Source: a virus. From it: DNA of 29,473 nucleotides. Location: positions 1-29,473 of the IMG/VR virus record IMGVR_UViG_3300042987_001610; one strand, given 5' to 3'. Every line of letters starts with the position of its first letter. The first letter of the stretch is position 1. Both the position numbers and the translations under genes were made by a program. Under the pieces are notes generated by a model. It did no database searches and was not told where the DNA came from. It saw nothing but the letters and a program-made list of their open reading frames with translations. This document shows positions 9,219 to 18,224 of the stretch, piece after piece.

Positions 9219-10970
9219 TTAGGAAGGCATCTCCGGTAGCGGAGTTTCAAAGTCGATCTTCTGGATTTCATCCATGAGGTTGACCTTGGTGGATGTTTCC
9301 TTTTTTGGGGTCTTGAGTTTTTGGCGGACATCCGCCGGGGTCACCGGGGCGGGAGGTTCGGCGGTCGGAGCCGGTTCTTCCCACGGCCAACGCCAGCGGG
9401 TTTTTTCTTTTTGGAACTTTTGAATTTGTCGGTCGTAGGAAATCAACGCATTGAAATGCTCGTAAACCTTGTTTTGGTCGGCGGCATCCTTCGGGTTGTT
9501 TTTCGCCCATGTCTCCAGCGCGGTTTTCACGCCTGCAAATTTCTTCCCAGCCTCGATGTATTTATCGATTTCCTCTTGCGATGCAGGGAGTGCGCTTGTG
9601 CCTTTTTGAAATTTGCCGAATTGCCCTTGCTCAAACATTTGCTTGGCTTGCGCGACTGCTTCTTTGACCGGCGTGGTTTCACCGGATTCGTTTGCCCGCT
9701 TGCGTAGGATCGACAAGGGTTCCTCCCGCTCGCCCTCGGGAAGTTGGAGGATCGTGTCGCGGATTTGCAAATACTCCTGCCGGTCTGTGTCGTTTGACGG
9801 GTCGTAGGCATCGGCCAACGCATATGCCATTGGTCGCATTTTCAAACCTTGCTCAATCTGCGCCGGGGTCTTCGCGAAGATGCCGAGCAGGGATTGGATT
9901 TTGTTTTCTGGCAGGACATCCTTCGCGTGTTCGCGGACTTCCTCGGGGGTGGAAAGTTGGCCTTTGAGAATCAAATCCACCGTGTCGTCATCAAATTGAT
10001 TGCGGTAGCGGGTCGCCTCGTTGCGGGATTTTTCAAAGAATCGAACGGCATCGGATTTTTCCATCCATGAGTATTTCGAGGACTTGCCGTTTTTCACCGC
10101 TTCCTGCGCTTCTTTTTCGGAACCGATGGGATCGAGGATGATGTCTTGATGAAGGACCGCTTCACGCTCGGTCTTTGATTGGCGTGCCATGTCATCGCTT
10201 AATTTTGCCACAAACAAGTTGCCTTCTGCTTCAGAATGCAGCCCTTTTTTGACGCTTTGGTTGATTGTCATTATGGAGCCTTCATAGTCGCCTTTTGCAG
10301 CTTTCATTAAGGCGTTTGCTTCCATGTCTTTTCTCATTCCAGAAATCTGTTCATTGCGGGCTTTCCTAGCAATTTCATATGTAGAAATGTCTTGCCATCT
10401 TTGGAAAGTCACTTGCGTTGCATCGCGAACCATTGGCGAGATTTTCATTTCCGCCAGTCCTTTGCGTGCAATTTCAAGATTGTCGTTCCAAATTTCTTCC
10501 CACTTTTCTGGCGGAGTGCCAGTTTGATCAGATAATTGTTTTTCGTAAACGCTCCGCAGAAAAGTTTCAGAACGAGCAATATCTGCGGAATTCTTTGCTT
10601 CTAAAAATTTATCTGTCCAGTCATCCGACACTTGACCGGCTAATTGGATGGATTTTGCCATTCCATTTAGGATTTTTGCGCTGGCATTAAAATCATCCGG
10701 GTTAAGCTGCTGCATTTGCATTTGACGAGCCGGTGCAATCATTGCGCTTGGGTTCGCAGTCGCAGCCTGTCCAAGTTGAGCATATTGTGGAGTTGCAATA
10801 TCAATGCTCCCAAGGTTTGGGGAGTTTACAGAAGGGCTTTGAGCAGCGGCTCCAATCGATCCCATTGAAAGCGATCCGAGACCTATTTGTCGCGGCGCTT
10901 GGAAATTGATTCCAGAAGCACTAAAATTAGACGGGGCGTTGGGAATATCAGCGATGCGGATGGCAGGCAT
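9219..10970 (-). CDS. Internal virion protein (T7 gp15-like position)
   Basis: A 583-residue protein. The N-terminal 90 residues are low complexity, rich in Ser, Ala, Gly, Gln and Pro. Residues from about 95 to 500 are predicted to be almost entirely helical and charged, with repeated Lys/Glu-rich stretches. The C-terminus has a Pro-rich linker after a WRWPWEEP patch. No enzymatic motif is visible. Its place between a gp14-like protein and the giant ejection protein matches T7 gp15, a rod-like internal core protein ejected into the periplasm. The ATG sits almost on the stop of the upstream gene (TAACAATG), and its own stop lies three bases before the next ATG. The first third of the gene is more AT-rich than the rest of the window. 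Confidence 0.65.
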   Translation of the reverse strand: MPAIRIADIPNAPSNFSASGINFQAPRQIGLGSLSMGSIGAAAQSPSVNSPNLGSIDIATPQYAQLGQAATANPSAMIAPARQMQMQQLNPDDFNASAKILNGMAKSIQLAGQVSDDWTDKFLEAKNSADIARSETFLRSVYEKQLSDQTGTPPEKWEEIWNDNLEIARKGLAEMKISPMVRDATQVTFQRWQDISTYEIARKARNEQISGMRKDMEANALMKAAKGDYEGSIMTINQSVKKGLHSEAEGNLFVAKLSDDMARQSKTEREAVLHQDIILDPIGSEKEAQEAVKNGKSSKYSWMEKSDAVRFFEKSRNEATRYRNQFDDDTVDLILKGQLSTPEEVREHAKDVLPENKIQSLLGIFAKTPAQIEQGLKMRPMAYALADAYDPSNDTDRQEYLQIRDTILQLPEGEREEPLSILRKRANESGETTPVKEAVAQAKQMFEQGQFGKFQKGTSALPASQEEIDKYIEAGKKFAGVKTALETWAKNNPKDAADQNKVYEHFNALISYDRQIQKFQKEKTRWRWPWEEPAPTAEPPAPVTPADVRQKLKTPKKETSTKVNLMDEIQKIDFETPLPEMPS

Positions 10971-10972
10971 TG

Positions 10973-12298
10973 TTATGAAATTGGTGTTGCCCGTCTTACT
11001 GAAGCATTGGGGTTATATCTACCGCCGGGCGATGTAGATGTATTTACATAGCGACTTCCACCTCTGTAAGAATAATTCATTGCCGTGTTGGTCATGCTTG
11101 TAAGTCCATCCGCAGCAGCAGCGTAACCTTGCAAGCGTGATGCGTAGGCTTGAGACAAGCCTGCCATTTGGTCAATTTGGGCTTGTCGCATGGCAATCCG
11201 ATATCCCGCTCCAGCAGCTTGCTCGCTAAACAAAGACTCATTGTAAGCCATTCTAGCAGAAGCGGCATTCATGTTTGATTCAAAAAGATTTTGATCAAGA
11301 TTAAATCTTAAAACCCTTCCGTTTTGATCAATTTGATTTCTCATGTTGTTGGCCTCCAAATTGATTAGGGCTTTATTGAGAGTCGTGGCATTTCGGTTTC
11401 CGATATCTTCAAAAGCAATGATTTGACGATTCACTTCGCCTTTTTGTTTCGCAGCCATTAAATCAAAATCCGCTATTCCAGCGTTGATTTTGGCTCCATC
11501 TCTCATTTGCTGCGCTTCAAAATCTGTAACTCCTGCATTGAAATCTGTAACGCTGGCCTCATAGCGGCGTCGATTCGCTTCAAAATTTGCCAACAACCTT
11601 GTGTCCGCCACTTGCATTTCAAATGTTGTTGCGGTATCAGCCAAAATAGCAAGCGGAGAACCTTGCGGGGTGACGCCACCGGCAGCGTATTGCGAGCGTT
11701 GAAGTCCAAGCAGACGATCTTTTTCTGCGCGAATCCGTTTTGCTTGTTCCGTTGCTTGGATTTCCTCCATGTCCGCCTGCTGGCGCAACATTTGAGCAGT
11801 ATTGCGCTGCAAGTCTGCTTGCATATTGGCAAATTCAGCTTGCTGATAAATCTGCTCATTTTGATAGTTAAATACTTGATTGTTAAATTGCGCTTGGAAG
11901 ACCTCTTGATCGTTTTGGAAATTGGCTAATTGAAAATTCAAATCAGCCTGCACTTGGCGCTGCTCATTTTCAAAATTTGCCAACGAGGTGTTCAACTCCA
12001 TTTGCATTTTTTGCTGCTGGAGTTGAGAATTTTGGATCGAGAAATTAAATTCAGCCTGCGCCGATTGTTGTTGCGCGTTGTAAATGGCAAGCTGCGAATT
12101 GAATTGCTCGGCTTGTGCGGCCCTCTCTGCGGCGATTCGCTGCCATGTGGCGTTTTGTTCTGCCGCCATGCGGTTGTAATCGGCAATCGCGGCTTGCGAC
12201 TTGCTTTGCTCGTTGGCCGAATACATGGCCACGCCGGTCGAGGCGGCGGTGGCAACCAATGATGCCACGAAAAATGCTGTTGCGCCTCCATCAGCCAT
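10973..12298 (-). CDS. Internal virion protein (T7 gp14-like)
   Basis: A 441-residue protein. A hydrophobic N-terminal helix (about residues 7-25, AFFVASLVATAASTGVAMYS) is followed by a very long Gln/Asn/Ala-rich coiled coil (about 30-200) with repeating QxxFNxQxxxxQ patterns. A conserved-looking patch GGVTPQGSPLAILADTA (about 206-222) resembles the Gly-x-x-x-x-Gly-Ser-Pro region of T7-like gp14 proteins. T7 gp14 forms an outer-membrane channel during DNA ejection, and the N-terminal hydrophobic segment fits that role. A strong Shine-Dalgarno (AGGAGG, 12308-12313) stands 9 bases before the ATG, and the start overlaps the end of the GNAT-like gene by 8 bases. The gene is noticeably AT-richer than its neighbours. 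Confidence 0.75.
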   Translation of the reverse strand: MADGGATAFFVASLVATAASTGVAMYSANEQSKSQAAIADYNRMAAEQNATWQRIAAERAAQAEQFNSQLAIYNAQQQSAQAEFNFSIQNSQLQQQKMQMELNTSLANFENEQRQVQADLNFQLANFQNDQEVFQAQFNNQVFNYQNEQIYQQAEFANMQADLQRNTAQMLRQQADMEEIQATEQAKRIRAEKDRLLGLQRSQYAAGGVTPQGSPLAILADTATTFEMQVADTRLLANFEANRRRYEASVTDFNAGVTDFEAQQMRDGAKINAGIADFDLMAAKQKGEVNRQIIAFEDIGNRNATTLNKALINLEANNMRNQIDQNGRVLRFNLDQNLFESNMNAASARMAYNESLFSEQAAGAGYRIAMRQAQIDQMAGLSQAYASRLQGYAAAADGLTSMTNTAMNYSYRGGSRYVNTSTSPGGRYNPNASVRRATPIS

Positions 12299-12710
12299 TT
12301 TGCGGTTCCTCCTGTAGTGAGTTCATTAGAAAAACTTGGTCGCGGTTGCATTCGCGGAATCCTTGCCGCTCCAGCACCCGGGCAATGCCTGGGTAGGTGA
12401 AGACGGCCATCGTGTGGTAGCCGAGTTCGCGAGCCATTTTGCGAAGGCAGGCGATGGAATGTTTGAAAGCGAGCCTCGCGGTCTTCAAGGACAGCCCCGG
12501 GGCGCTCACGGCGTGTTCGGCCATGCACATCCCACAGGAATTATCCATGTGGAGGAAGAGGGCGCTGACCGGCTTGCCGTCGATCTCGCAGACGACTCCG
12601 CATTTCGGGAGCATCGGCTCCGGGCGGCGGTGCTTGCCGTGCGCGTGCCACCACTCCGAGAGCATCTCGTAGTCGGTCGGTTCGTAGTGTCGGAGGTAAA
12701 TCTCACTCAT
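12291..12710 (-). CDS. GNAT-like N-acetyltransferase family protein (T7 gp13-like position)
   Basis: A 139-residue protein starting MSEIYLRHYEPTDYEMLSEW, a typical GNAT first strand and helix. A central strand pair (VVCEIDGKPVSALFLH) leads to a C-terminal part ending in GIARVLERQGFRE, which resembles the last helix-strand of GNAT enzymes. The usual Q/RxxGxG/A acetyl-CoA loop is not clear, so activity is doubtful. T7-like phages commonly carry such a protein between the tail tube and internal virion genes, where it is needed for virion assembly rather than proven catalysis. A longer frame extends upstream, but this ATG overlaps the stop of the tail gene by 8 bases and begins the family-like sequence. 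Confidence 0.65.
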   Translation of the reverse strand: MSEIYLRHYEPTDYEMLSEWWHAHGKHRRPEPMLPKCGVVCEIDGKPVSALFLHMDNSCGMCMAEHAVSAPGLSLKTARLAFKHSIACLRKMARELGYHTMAVFTYPGIARVLERQGFRECNRDQVFLMNSLQEEPQNG

Positions 12711-15666
12711 TGCCGTAGGTGTCCCACTTTGGAAGAATTGAGATGATGCACATTGGGTAAGGTTCGTTCTGCCGGACATCGACATCGGCGTCGATGCCGA
12801 ACGCTCCGCCGAGGATGATTTTTTGATCCCCGGTGGTGGTCGTCGGGGCGAGAGCATACCACGCTCCAGAATTTGTGCGAACTTCGCCGCCGCGACTCTT
12901 GAGTGTGCGGACGACGACTTGGTGGATGCGCTTCTTGCGCGACTGCGCGGTGCCGTCCTCAAAGTCGGCATCGAGCTTCATCGGGCGGAGCGTGGAGGTG
13001 TAGGGCAGGCCGAGGTAACCGGCGGCGGCGGCAGGGACGGTGATCGCTCCGCTGGCGACCGTGCGGGTGATGGGAGACTGCCCATCCTGCACCACGGTGA
13101 TGGTTTTTCCTTCCAGATGCGCGAGGCCGGAGACCGTGCGGTTAGCTGCACCGGTCGCGAAGGCGACATGGCCGTCGAGGTATCGGTAGTTCGCGGAAGA
13201 TTCGTTGTCGAATTGGGTTCTCCAAAGGAGAGGAAACCGCTCGATGGTGCGGTAGTCCGCCCCGGACACCGTGCGCTTCACCACCATCCAAAGTTCGTCC
13301 TCGGTGCCGTTCCCATAGATGGTGGCTACCGAATCGACATCAGCATCGTCGGCGATGGTGTGGCGATGCCACCCCACGACCTTTTGGTCGCGCTCGTAGG
13401 TCATGGCGATGAGCGTGCCGTCTCCGCGCACACACCAGAGGACGGCATCGGGTTGTTGCTGGTAGGCGACCTCCACGATCTCGCCGCTGGTGATGTGTTC
13501 GGCCAGCAGGGTGAGATCGGGCGCGACCCATCCGTCCTTGTTGAGTTCGTAGACGAGTTCGCGCACCTTGCGACCGTTGCGCTGGACGAAGAGGAGGACA
13601 TCGTTGACCAGCGCGGCTCGCATATATTTGGAGCCGTAGCTGGACTGGCGGCGGGCCTGCACATTGGTGGCCGAGAGCGCCGAGGCCGAGTCGGCGCTGC
13701 CAATCGTCCATTCGTCGCCCGAGGTGCCGATGAGGAGTTGCGACTGACTATACATCCAGTTGATCCGGTTGCCTTCGGAGGCGGCAAGGGTGAACTGCAC
13801 AGCATCGCTTGCGGTGATGCCGGTCTTAAAATTTTCAAAATCATCAATTGCGCTGCACCAGATTGTATTAGGCTGGCTGGCCGTGCCGCCAAAGCACAGG
13901 CGTTGTTCGTGCATGGCGACCGAGCGCGGGTAGCCGCGAGTTGAAGAGAATGCGCCGAACGCCCAGAACTTGGTGTTGCGCTGGTTGCGCGGTCCCTCGC
14001 CGAGCCATTTGTCCACATTGATCTGCGCGGCTCCGACGATGGTGGCGATGCCGCCGGTGACCTTGGTGTCGGTTTCCAATCTGGCCCTCTGAACAATGGT
14101 TCCCGTGGCTGCTGTCCATGACATAATCCGGATTTTCAATCCGCAGCGGGCCGATTCCGTGCCGCTGGCAATGATATTTCGATCTGATGACACGGAGTAT
14201 TCTTTCACGATCTCCATTTTCGTGAGGTTCTCTGGGTAGATATCGAGGTAGCCCGTCTGCGCCACATAGCCCGGAGGCAGGGCGCTGCCAGCCAAAGTGT
14301 ATTCGTAGGTGTGAGTGCCGGTAACGGTGATGACGGCCCCGTGCGTGGCGTATCCGCTTTGGCTTGCCAAGCCATCTCCCACGCAGATGAAATTTCCGTT
14401 TTGCCACCCGTGAAAAGGATGGTAGACGCTCACGACATTGGTGATGGTGTTGCGGATGGCGGTGGCCACGATGCGCCCAGCAGAAAAGACATCCGAAGGA
14501 ACGCGCAGGATTTGCAACACGGCAGACCATGTGCCAGTTGTGCTGAAATCCCATCCTCCCTCCACGGCAAGCGTTGACGACACATAGTCGCCGGTAATGA
14601 CCTGCTCGGCGTAGAACAAGTTTTTTTGCCATTTGAGTTCCACTTGCGAACCCACGGTGGAAGCCGGGAAAAGTCCAGACCCGGCGCTCACCGAGTATTT
14701 GCCCATTTCATTGAGCGGAATCGGGAATTGCGACCACCTGCCTGCGGCTTGATCCACGCCGAAATTGGACCCGGCACGGTGGGCGCTCATGGCGTAATAG
14801 TAAAACGACTGGTTGGTTTGGTTCTGGGCAGTCCAGTTGGTGGTGGCAAATGTGGCCGGGGAGGTGTGAGCGGTCGCGCAGCGGTAGGCGATGCTGCTGT
14901 TTAGCACGATGTCGCCCACAGCGTAGGCTGTGGATGCCGCCCATGCGGGAGGACGCACATAGTCTCCGAGGATGTAGTTTGTTCCAGCCACCCAAGTGTC
15001 CGGGTTCGGGTAAATGTTCACCACATCCTCGGTGGCGTTTTGATCTTGGAGCGGAGGATAGTCAAAGACGATTGGCGCGAATGTCCAGTTGTTGTCGGCG
15101 AGGCGAGAAAGCTTGTGTGGCAGGTAGTTCGAATGCGCGAAATACATGATGTCGTTGATCTGGGAAAATTGGATTTCGCGCAGGTCAGCGGCGGCGTAAG
15201 GAGTGGGAACCTCAAAGATAGACTGCTCCACCCAGCGACCAGCGGCGAGATCGGTGGCAAATGTGCCTGCGGTGTGAGCGGTTACGCAGTAGTAGTTTTT
15301 GCTGCTTTCACGCACATAGTTGCCGACTGCGTAGATGTTGCCGGTGGACCATGCAGCAGGCGTGGCGGTGTTGACCGGCGCTCCCGTGGAAGGATTCCAG
15401 AACCTCATGTAGCCTGCCCCCATTTCGATGACGAACCGAGTGGTGGTCGAGAAGTTGAATCCGATCAAGCGGGTTTGGCTTGTGGCCGACTTGGCCGCTC
15501 CGCGAAACTCCGTGCCGGGTCGGCGGATCACGCCACCGTAGGGCAGGATTTGGAAGTTCTCCAGCGTGCGGCAGGCCGAGCGGTATTTCTCCAGACTCGT
15601 CCGGGCGTCGATGAAGGGACTTACTTCACCGGCGTTGAATGATGGATAGAAATCAAACTTGGGCAT
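12703..15666 (-). CDS. Tail tubular protein B / nozzle (T7 gp12-like) with carbohydrate-binding-type inserts
   Basis: A 987-residue protein. The N-terminus (FYPSFNAGEVSPFIDARTSLEKY, then CRTLENFQILPYGGVIRRPGTEF; residues 6-54) is the hallmark of podoviral tail tubular B proteins. The middle contains the conserved-type SVAMHEQRLCFGG and FTLAASEGNRINWM stretches. At least two inserted modules (about residues 104-147 and 224-278) have the Y-x-x-G-D/N-x-V ... Y-x-C-x-x-x-H-T ... W layout of small carbohydrate-binding (CBM5/12-like) modules. The protein should form the distal tail nozzle. The start at 15666 overlaps the TAA of the tailspike gene (TAATG). It is longer than T7 gp12 (about 790 residues), as expected from the inserts. 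Confidence 0.8.
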   Translation of the reverse strand: MPKFDFYPSFNAGEVSPFIDARTSLEKYRSACRTLENFQILPYGGVIRRPGTEFRGAAKSATSQTRLIGFNFSTTTRFVIEMGAGYMRFWNPSTGAPVNTATPAAWSTGNIYAVGNYVRESSKNYYCVTAHTAGTFATDLAAGRWVEQSIFEVPTPYAAADLREIQFSQINDIMYFAHSNYLPHKLSRLADNNWTFAPIVFDYPPLQDQNATEDVVNIYPNPDTWVAGTNYILGDYVRPPAWAASTAYAVGDIVLNSSIAYRCATAHTSPATFATTNWTAQNQTNQSFYYYAMSAHRAGSNFGVDQAAGRWSQFPIPLNEMGKYSVSAGSGLFPASTVGSQVELKWQKNLFYAEQVITGDYVSSTLAVEGGWDFSTTGTWSAVLQILRVPSDVFSAGRIVATAIRNTITNVVSVYHPFHGWQNGNFICVGDGLASQSGYATHGAVITVTGTHTYEYTLAGSALPPGYVAQTGYLDIYPENLTKMEIVKEYSVSSDRNIIASGTESARCGLKIRIMSWTAATGTIVQRARLETDTKVTGGIATIVGAAQINVDKWLGEGPRNQRNTKFWAFGAFSSTRGYPRSVAMHEQRLCFGGTASQPNTIWCSAIDDFENFKTGITASDAVQFTLAASEGNRINWMYSQSQLLIGTSGDEWTIGSADSASALSATNVQARRQSSYGSKYMRAALVNDVLLFVQRNGRKVRELVYELNKDGWVAPDLTLLAEHITSGEIVEVAYQQQPDAVLWCVRGDGTLIAMTYERDQKVVGWHRHTIADDADVDSVATIYGNGTEDELWMVVKRTVSGADYRTIERFPLLWRTQFDNESSANYRYLDGHVAFATGAANRTVSGLAHLEGKTITVVQDGQSPITRTVASGAITVPAAAAGYLGLPYTSTLRPMKLDADFEDGTAQSRKKRIHQVVVRTLKSRGGEVRTNSGAWYALAPTTTTGDQKIILGGAFGIDADVDVRQNEPYPMCIISILPKWDTYGNE

Positions 15667-18224
15667 TAAGGTGCGGCGGTTTTGTATGGGTGTCCGGCGG
15701 GGAGCGACCCGGCGAGTCCCCACTTGTGGGCGAGGTAGCCTTCGACTTTTTCGATATTCGCCGCCGTTGCGTTTTCGATGTGCAGGATTTCGCCGATGTC
15801 GGCATCCGCCACATTTTGGTATTTGCAGATTCGGGTGTTAATCGTTCCGCCAAAATTAGACACTCCTGCAAGGGTAGCGGTCTGACCCAGCGTTCCGTTG
15901 AGCCATGTCGAGATCGTGCTGGCGGGCGAGTTGAGTTCATAGCTCAACAAGACCCATTGATTTAAGAGATTGGTTGTTGTTGGGCGGATTGTCTGCGATG
16001 CGGTGTTGACGGTGTCGTTGACATAAAAGTCACCCCGGAACGATCCTGCGCCGGACACATTGTAAACGATGGCCTGCGGAGATGCGCCATTGGCATTTAG
16101 GAGATACAAAGCGTCATTTGCGTCCGATGTCGTGACTTTTGCCACAAAGAATAACCGATGAACGGTTGCGGTTGGGTAGGTGATTGCTTTGATTGCCGTG
16201 CAATCAACATTGCCGTCGAAGCGCAAAATGGCGCGTCCGTTTTGACCGCTTGAGATTGATTTGATGGTGGCGGCAGCGTCTGCGGTGAAGTTATTGTTGT
16301 TGCCCGACTTGTCTCCAATCGTGGTAACATTGGTCGATGTGACCGTCAATTTGGTCAAATCATCCGCATCAATCCACAGACGCGATGTAATGCTTGCTGG
16401 AGTCCAAAGCGGGGTGTTGGTGTTTCCGGCGATAGCAAGTTGCATCTGGTCGGCAAACTTTTGGCCGATGGTATACATATCGTTCTGCCCGTCACCGTCT
16501 GCGTCTGTTGAAAAACCGCCGCCGCCAGAACCTGGATGAACATTCCCTGTCTCTGTCCCGGTAGGAGTTGACCATTTTTGCGAGTCCACATAGCCGACAT
16601 ACTGATCCAAGTTTGCCACATTTGCCTTGTATGTCGTCCCCCAATAACTTGTTGTGCCTGTGATGACGAACGGAAATTGAGCGGTCGGCATATCAAGTCC
16701 GTAGGTCGTCGCGAGGTAAGTCCTAATGTGCGAGATGAATGCAATGAGTGATGCGTCTGCGCCTCCGCTTTCTCCCTGCCACCAAATGAATCCGGCGAGA
16801 CGATAGGTGTAGCCACCTGCGGTTAGTTTTCCGAGAGCATCCGCAATGGCTAGCTTGAAGGCGCGGAGGGCATCGCCTTTGCGATCCCCGGTTGCCGTCA
16901 AATCCCAATCGGACAGATCGGGCGATCCGCCGACATCTGTTAAGGATGATGCGCCGATGGCGTGTTTGAGAATGGCAATTGGTCTTCCGCTCGCGAGATT
17001 GATCGCATTCGCACGGTTCACAAAACCAAGTTCCGGGCCGAAAAGCAGAGAACCACCCAATGTGCTTTGACCGTATTCGCCACGGGTCGATCCGGCGACA
17101 AGCGAGGTTGCCCAATTGCTATAGTATTGCGTAGACGATGCGTTGTTTGTGTCGTCGTGCCACGATGTATAGAACAACCCGTTTTGCGTTTTTTGTGCAG
17201 TAGTTAGGGACGAAACAATAGCGTGACCATGTGCGTTGCTCTGCCCCGCGAGTAGGTAGACATCGACAACCTTGTCGGCGATCATGGTGTTGTCGAGTGT
17301 GCGATACCATTTCCCCTGGTAAAAATAAGCCATCGCTGGAGTGGATGTCGCAGACCCGTCTGTGACGAGCGTTTGACTCCCTGCTGCGCCTGCAAGCGGA
17401 AGCGCAGTTTTCGCGAAAACCGTTGCCACGCTTTTAATATCCAAAGCCGCTTGCAATCCGGTGACATCGGCTATGGCATGAGAGTGTGTAGAACTTGCCG
17501 CGCCAATATCGGAAGGCGTAAGAGCATCCGTGCCGCCTGTCGCGTGGGAGGATTTGTGCGCCGTCGGAGTCCTCGCATCGGAGAGCCGGGCATCCGTTGT
17601 GGAGGCTTTGCCTGCTAGCGCGGTGGCTGTTGCGGTGCTGACCGGCTTGTCGGCATCTGCCGTATTGTCCACATTGCCGAGGCCGACATCGGTCTTTGTA
17701 AGCGCCACCGAACCCGTGCGCCCTGCTACGGATTGAACCGGCGCAGCGGCAGAGGCTCGGGCGTTTGTGAAATACAAATTTGTGCCTTCCGGGACATCGG
17801 TCGTGGTGCCGGGAGACGGGGAGATTTCCACATAGGCCGATCCGCTCCAGCGGTAGATTTTCCCGGTGTCGAGAGTCAGATAGATTTTTCCGGTCTCCCC
17901 GGTCGGAAGCGTGGCGAATGATGGTGCCTCGATGACATCATCCACATAGCTCGGAAGCTGCGAGGAGGGAATTAATCCAGAAACCAGCGTGGCGTAGTTG
18001 CCTGCGGCCTGCTTCCCATCGAGCGCGGTCTGCAAGCCTGTGACATCCGAAAGCCCATGCGAATGCGTGGCAGGCGGGAATGTCGCGGGTTTGTTAATGA
18101 CATCGGCCCAATCGGGATTCTGGATCGCCGAGACTGCCCGCCACGCCGTGCCGTTCCATTGCCATGTGCGGTCCATGGCGGAGAAGGTCTGCCCGAAGGA
18201 TGGAGAGTCGGGGAAGTCGGTCAT
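15666..18224 (-). CDS. Tailspike/fibre with SASA-type carbohydrate acetylesterase and LamG-like C-terminus
   Basis: An 852-residue protein. Residues 1-300 are fibre-like, with two THSHxxxDVTGLQxALD repeats (about 53-70 and 246-263) and an NLYFTNARA motif. Residues about 318-598 form a SASA/SGNH esterase domain: GQSN (327-330) holds the catalytic serine, WWQGES (481-486) is the family block, and NVHPG (561-565) supplies the likely catalytic histidine. Residues 605-852 look like a concanavalin/LamG module ending in EGYLAHKWGLAGSLPAGHPYK-type sequence. SASA domains remove O-acetyl groups from sialic acids and other glycans, so the spike probably trims O-acetylated surface polysaccharide during adsorption. 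The ATG overlaps the stop of the upstream fibre gene (ATGA). Confidence 0.82.
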   Translation of the reverse strand: MTDFPDSPSFGQTFSAMDRTWQWNGTAWRAVSAIQNPDWADVINKPATFPPATHSHGLSDVTGLQTALDGKQAAGNYATLVSGLIPSSQLPSYVDDVIEAPSFATLPTGETGKIYLTLDTGKIYRWSGSAYVEISPSPGTTTDVPEGTNLYFTNARASAAAPVQSVAGRTGSVALTKTDVGLGNVDNTADADKPVSTATATALAGKASTTDARLSDARTPTAHKSSHATGGTDALTPSDIGAASSTHSHAIADVTGLQAALDIKSVATVFAKTALPLAGAAGSQTLVTDGSATSTPAMAYFYQGKWYRTLDNTMIADKVVDVYLLAGQSNAHGHAIVSSLTTAQKTQNGLFYTSWHDDTNNASSTQYYSNWATSLVAGSTRGEYGQSTLGGSLLFGPELGFVNRANAINLASGRPIAILKHAIGASSLTDVGGSPDLSDWDLTATGDRKGDALRAFKLAIADALGKLTAGGYTYRLAGFIWWQGESGGADASLIAFISHIRTYLATTYGLDMPTAQFPFVITGTTSYWGTTYKANVANLDQYVGYVDSQKWSTPTGTETGNVHPGSGGGGFSTDADGDGQNDMYTIGQKFADQMQLAIAGNTNTPLWTPASITSRLWIDADDLTKLTVTSTNVTTIGDKSGNNNNFTADAAATIKSISSGQNGRAILRFDGNVDCTAIKAITYPTATVHRLFFVAKVTTSDANDALYLLNANGASPQAIVYNVSGAGSFRGDFYVNDTVNTASQTIRPTTTNLLNQWVLLSYELNSPASTISTWLNGTLGQTATLAGVSNFGGTINTRICKYQNVADADIGEILHIENATAANIEKVEGYLAHKWGLAGSLPAGHPYKTAAP

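Noticed and set aside
11633-11647. Near match to the recurrent motif (one mismatch in the core) inside the gp14-like gene
   Set aside because: It encodes ILADTA, part of a protein patch that looks conserved in gp14-like proteins, so the match is more likely fortuitous than a true copy.
12710-12971. N-terminal extension of the GNAT-like gene
   Set aside because: The extra 87 residues are low-complexity, overlap the tail gene out of frame, and do not resemble GNAT sequence; the ATG at 12710 fits the family start.
12823-13944. Plus-strand open frame (373 codons) opposite tail tubular B
   Set aside because: Antisense shadow; rich in G, R, V and D as expected from the reverse complement of this gene.
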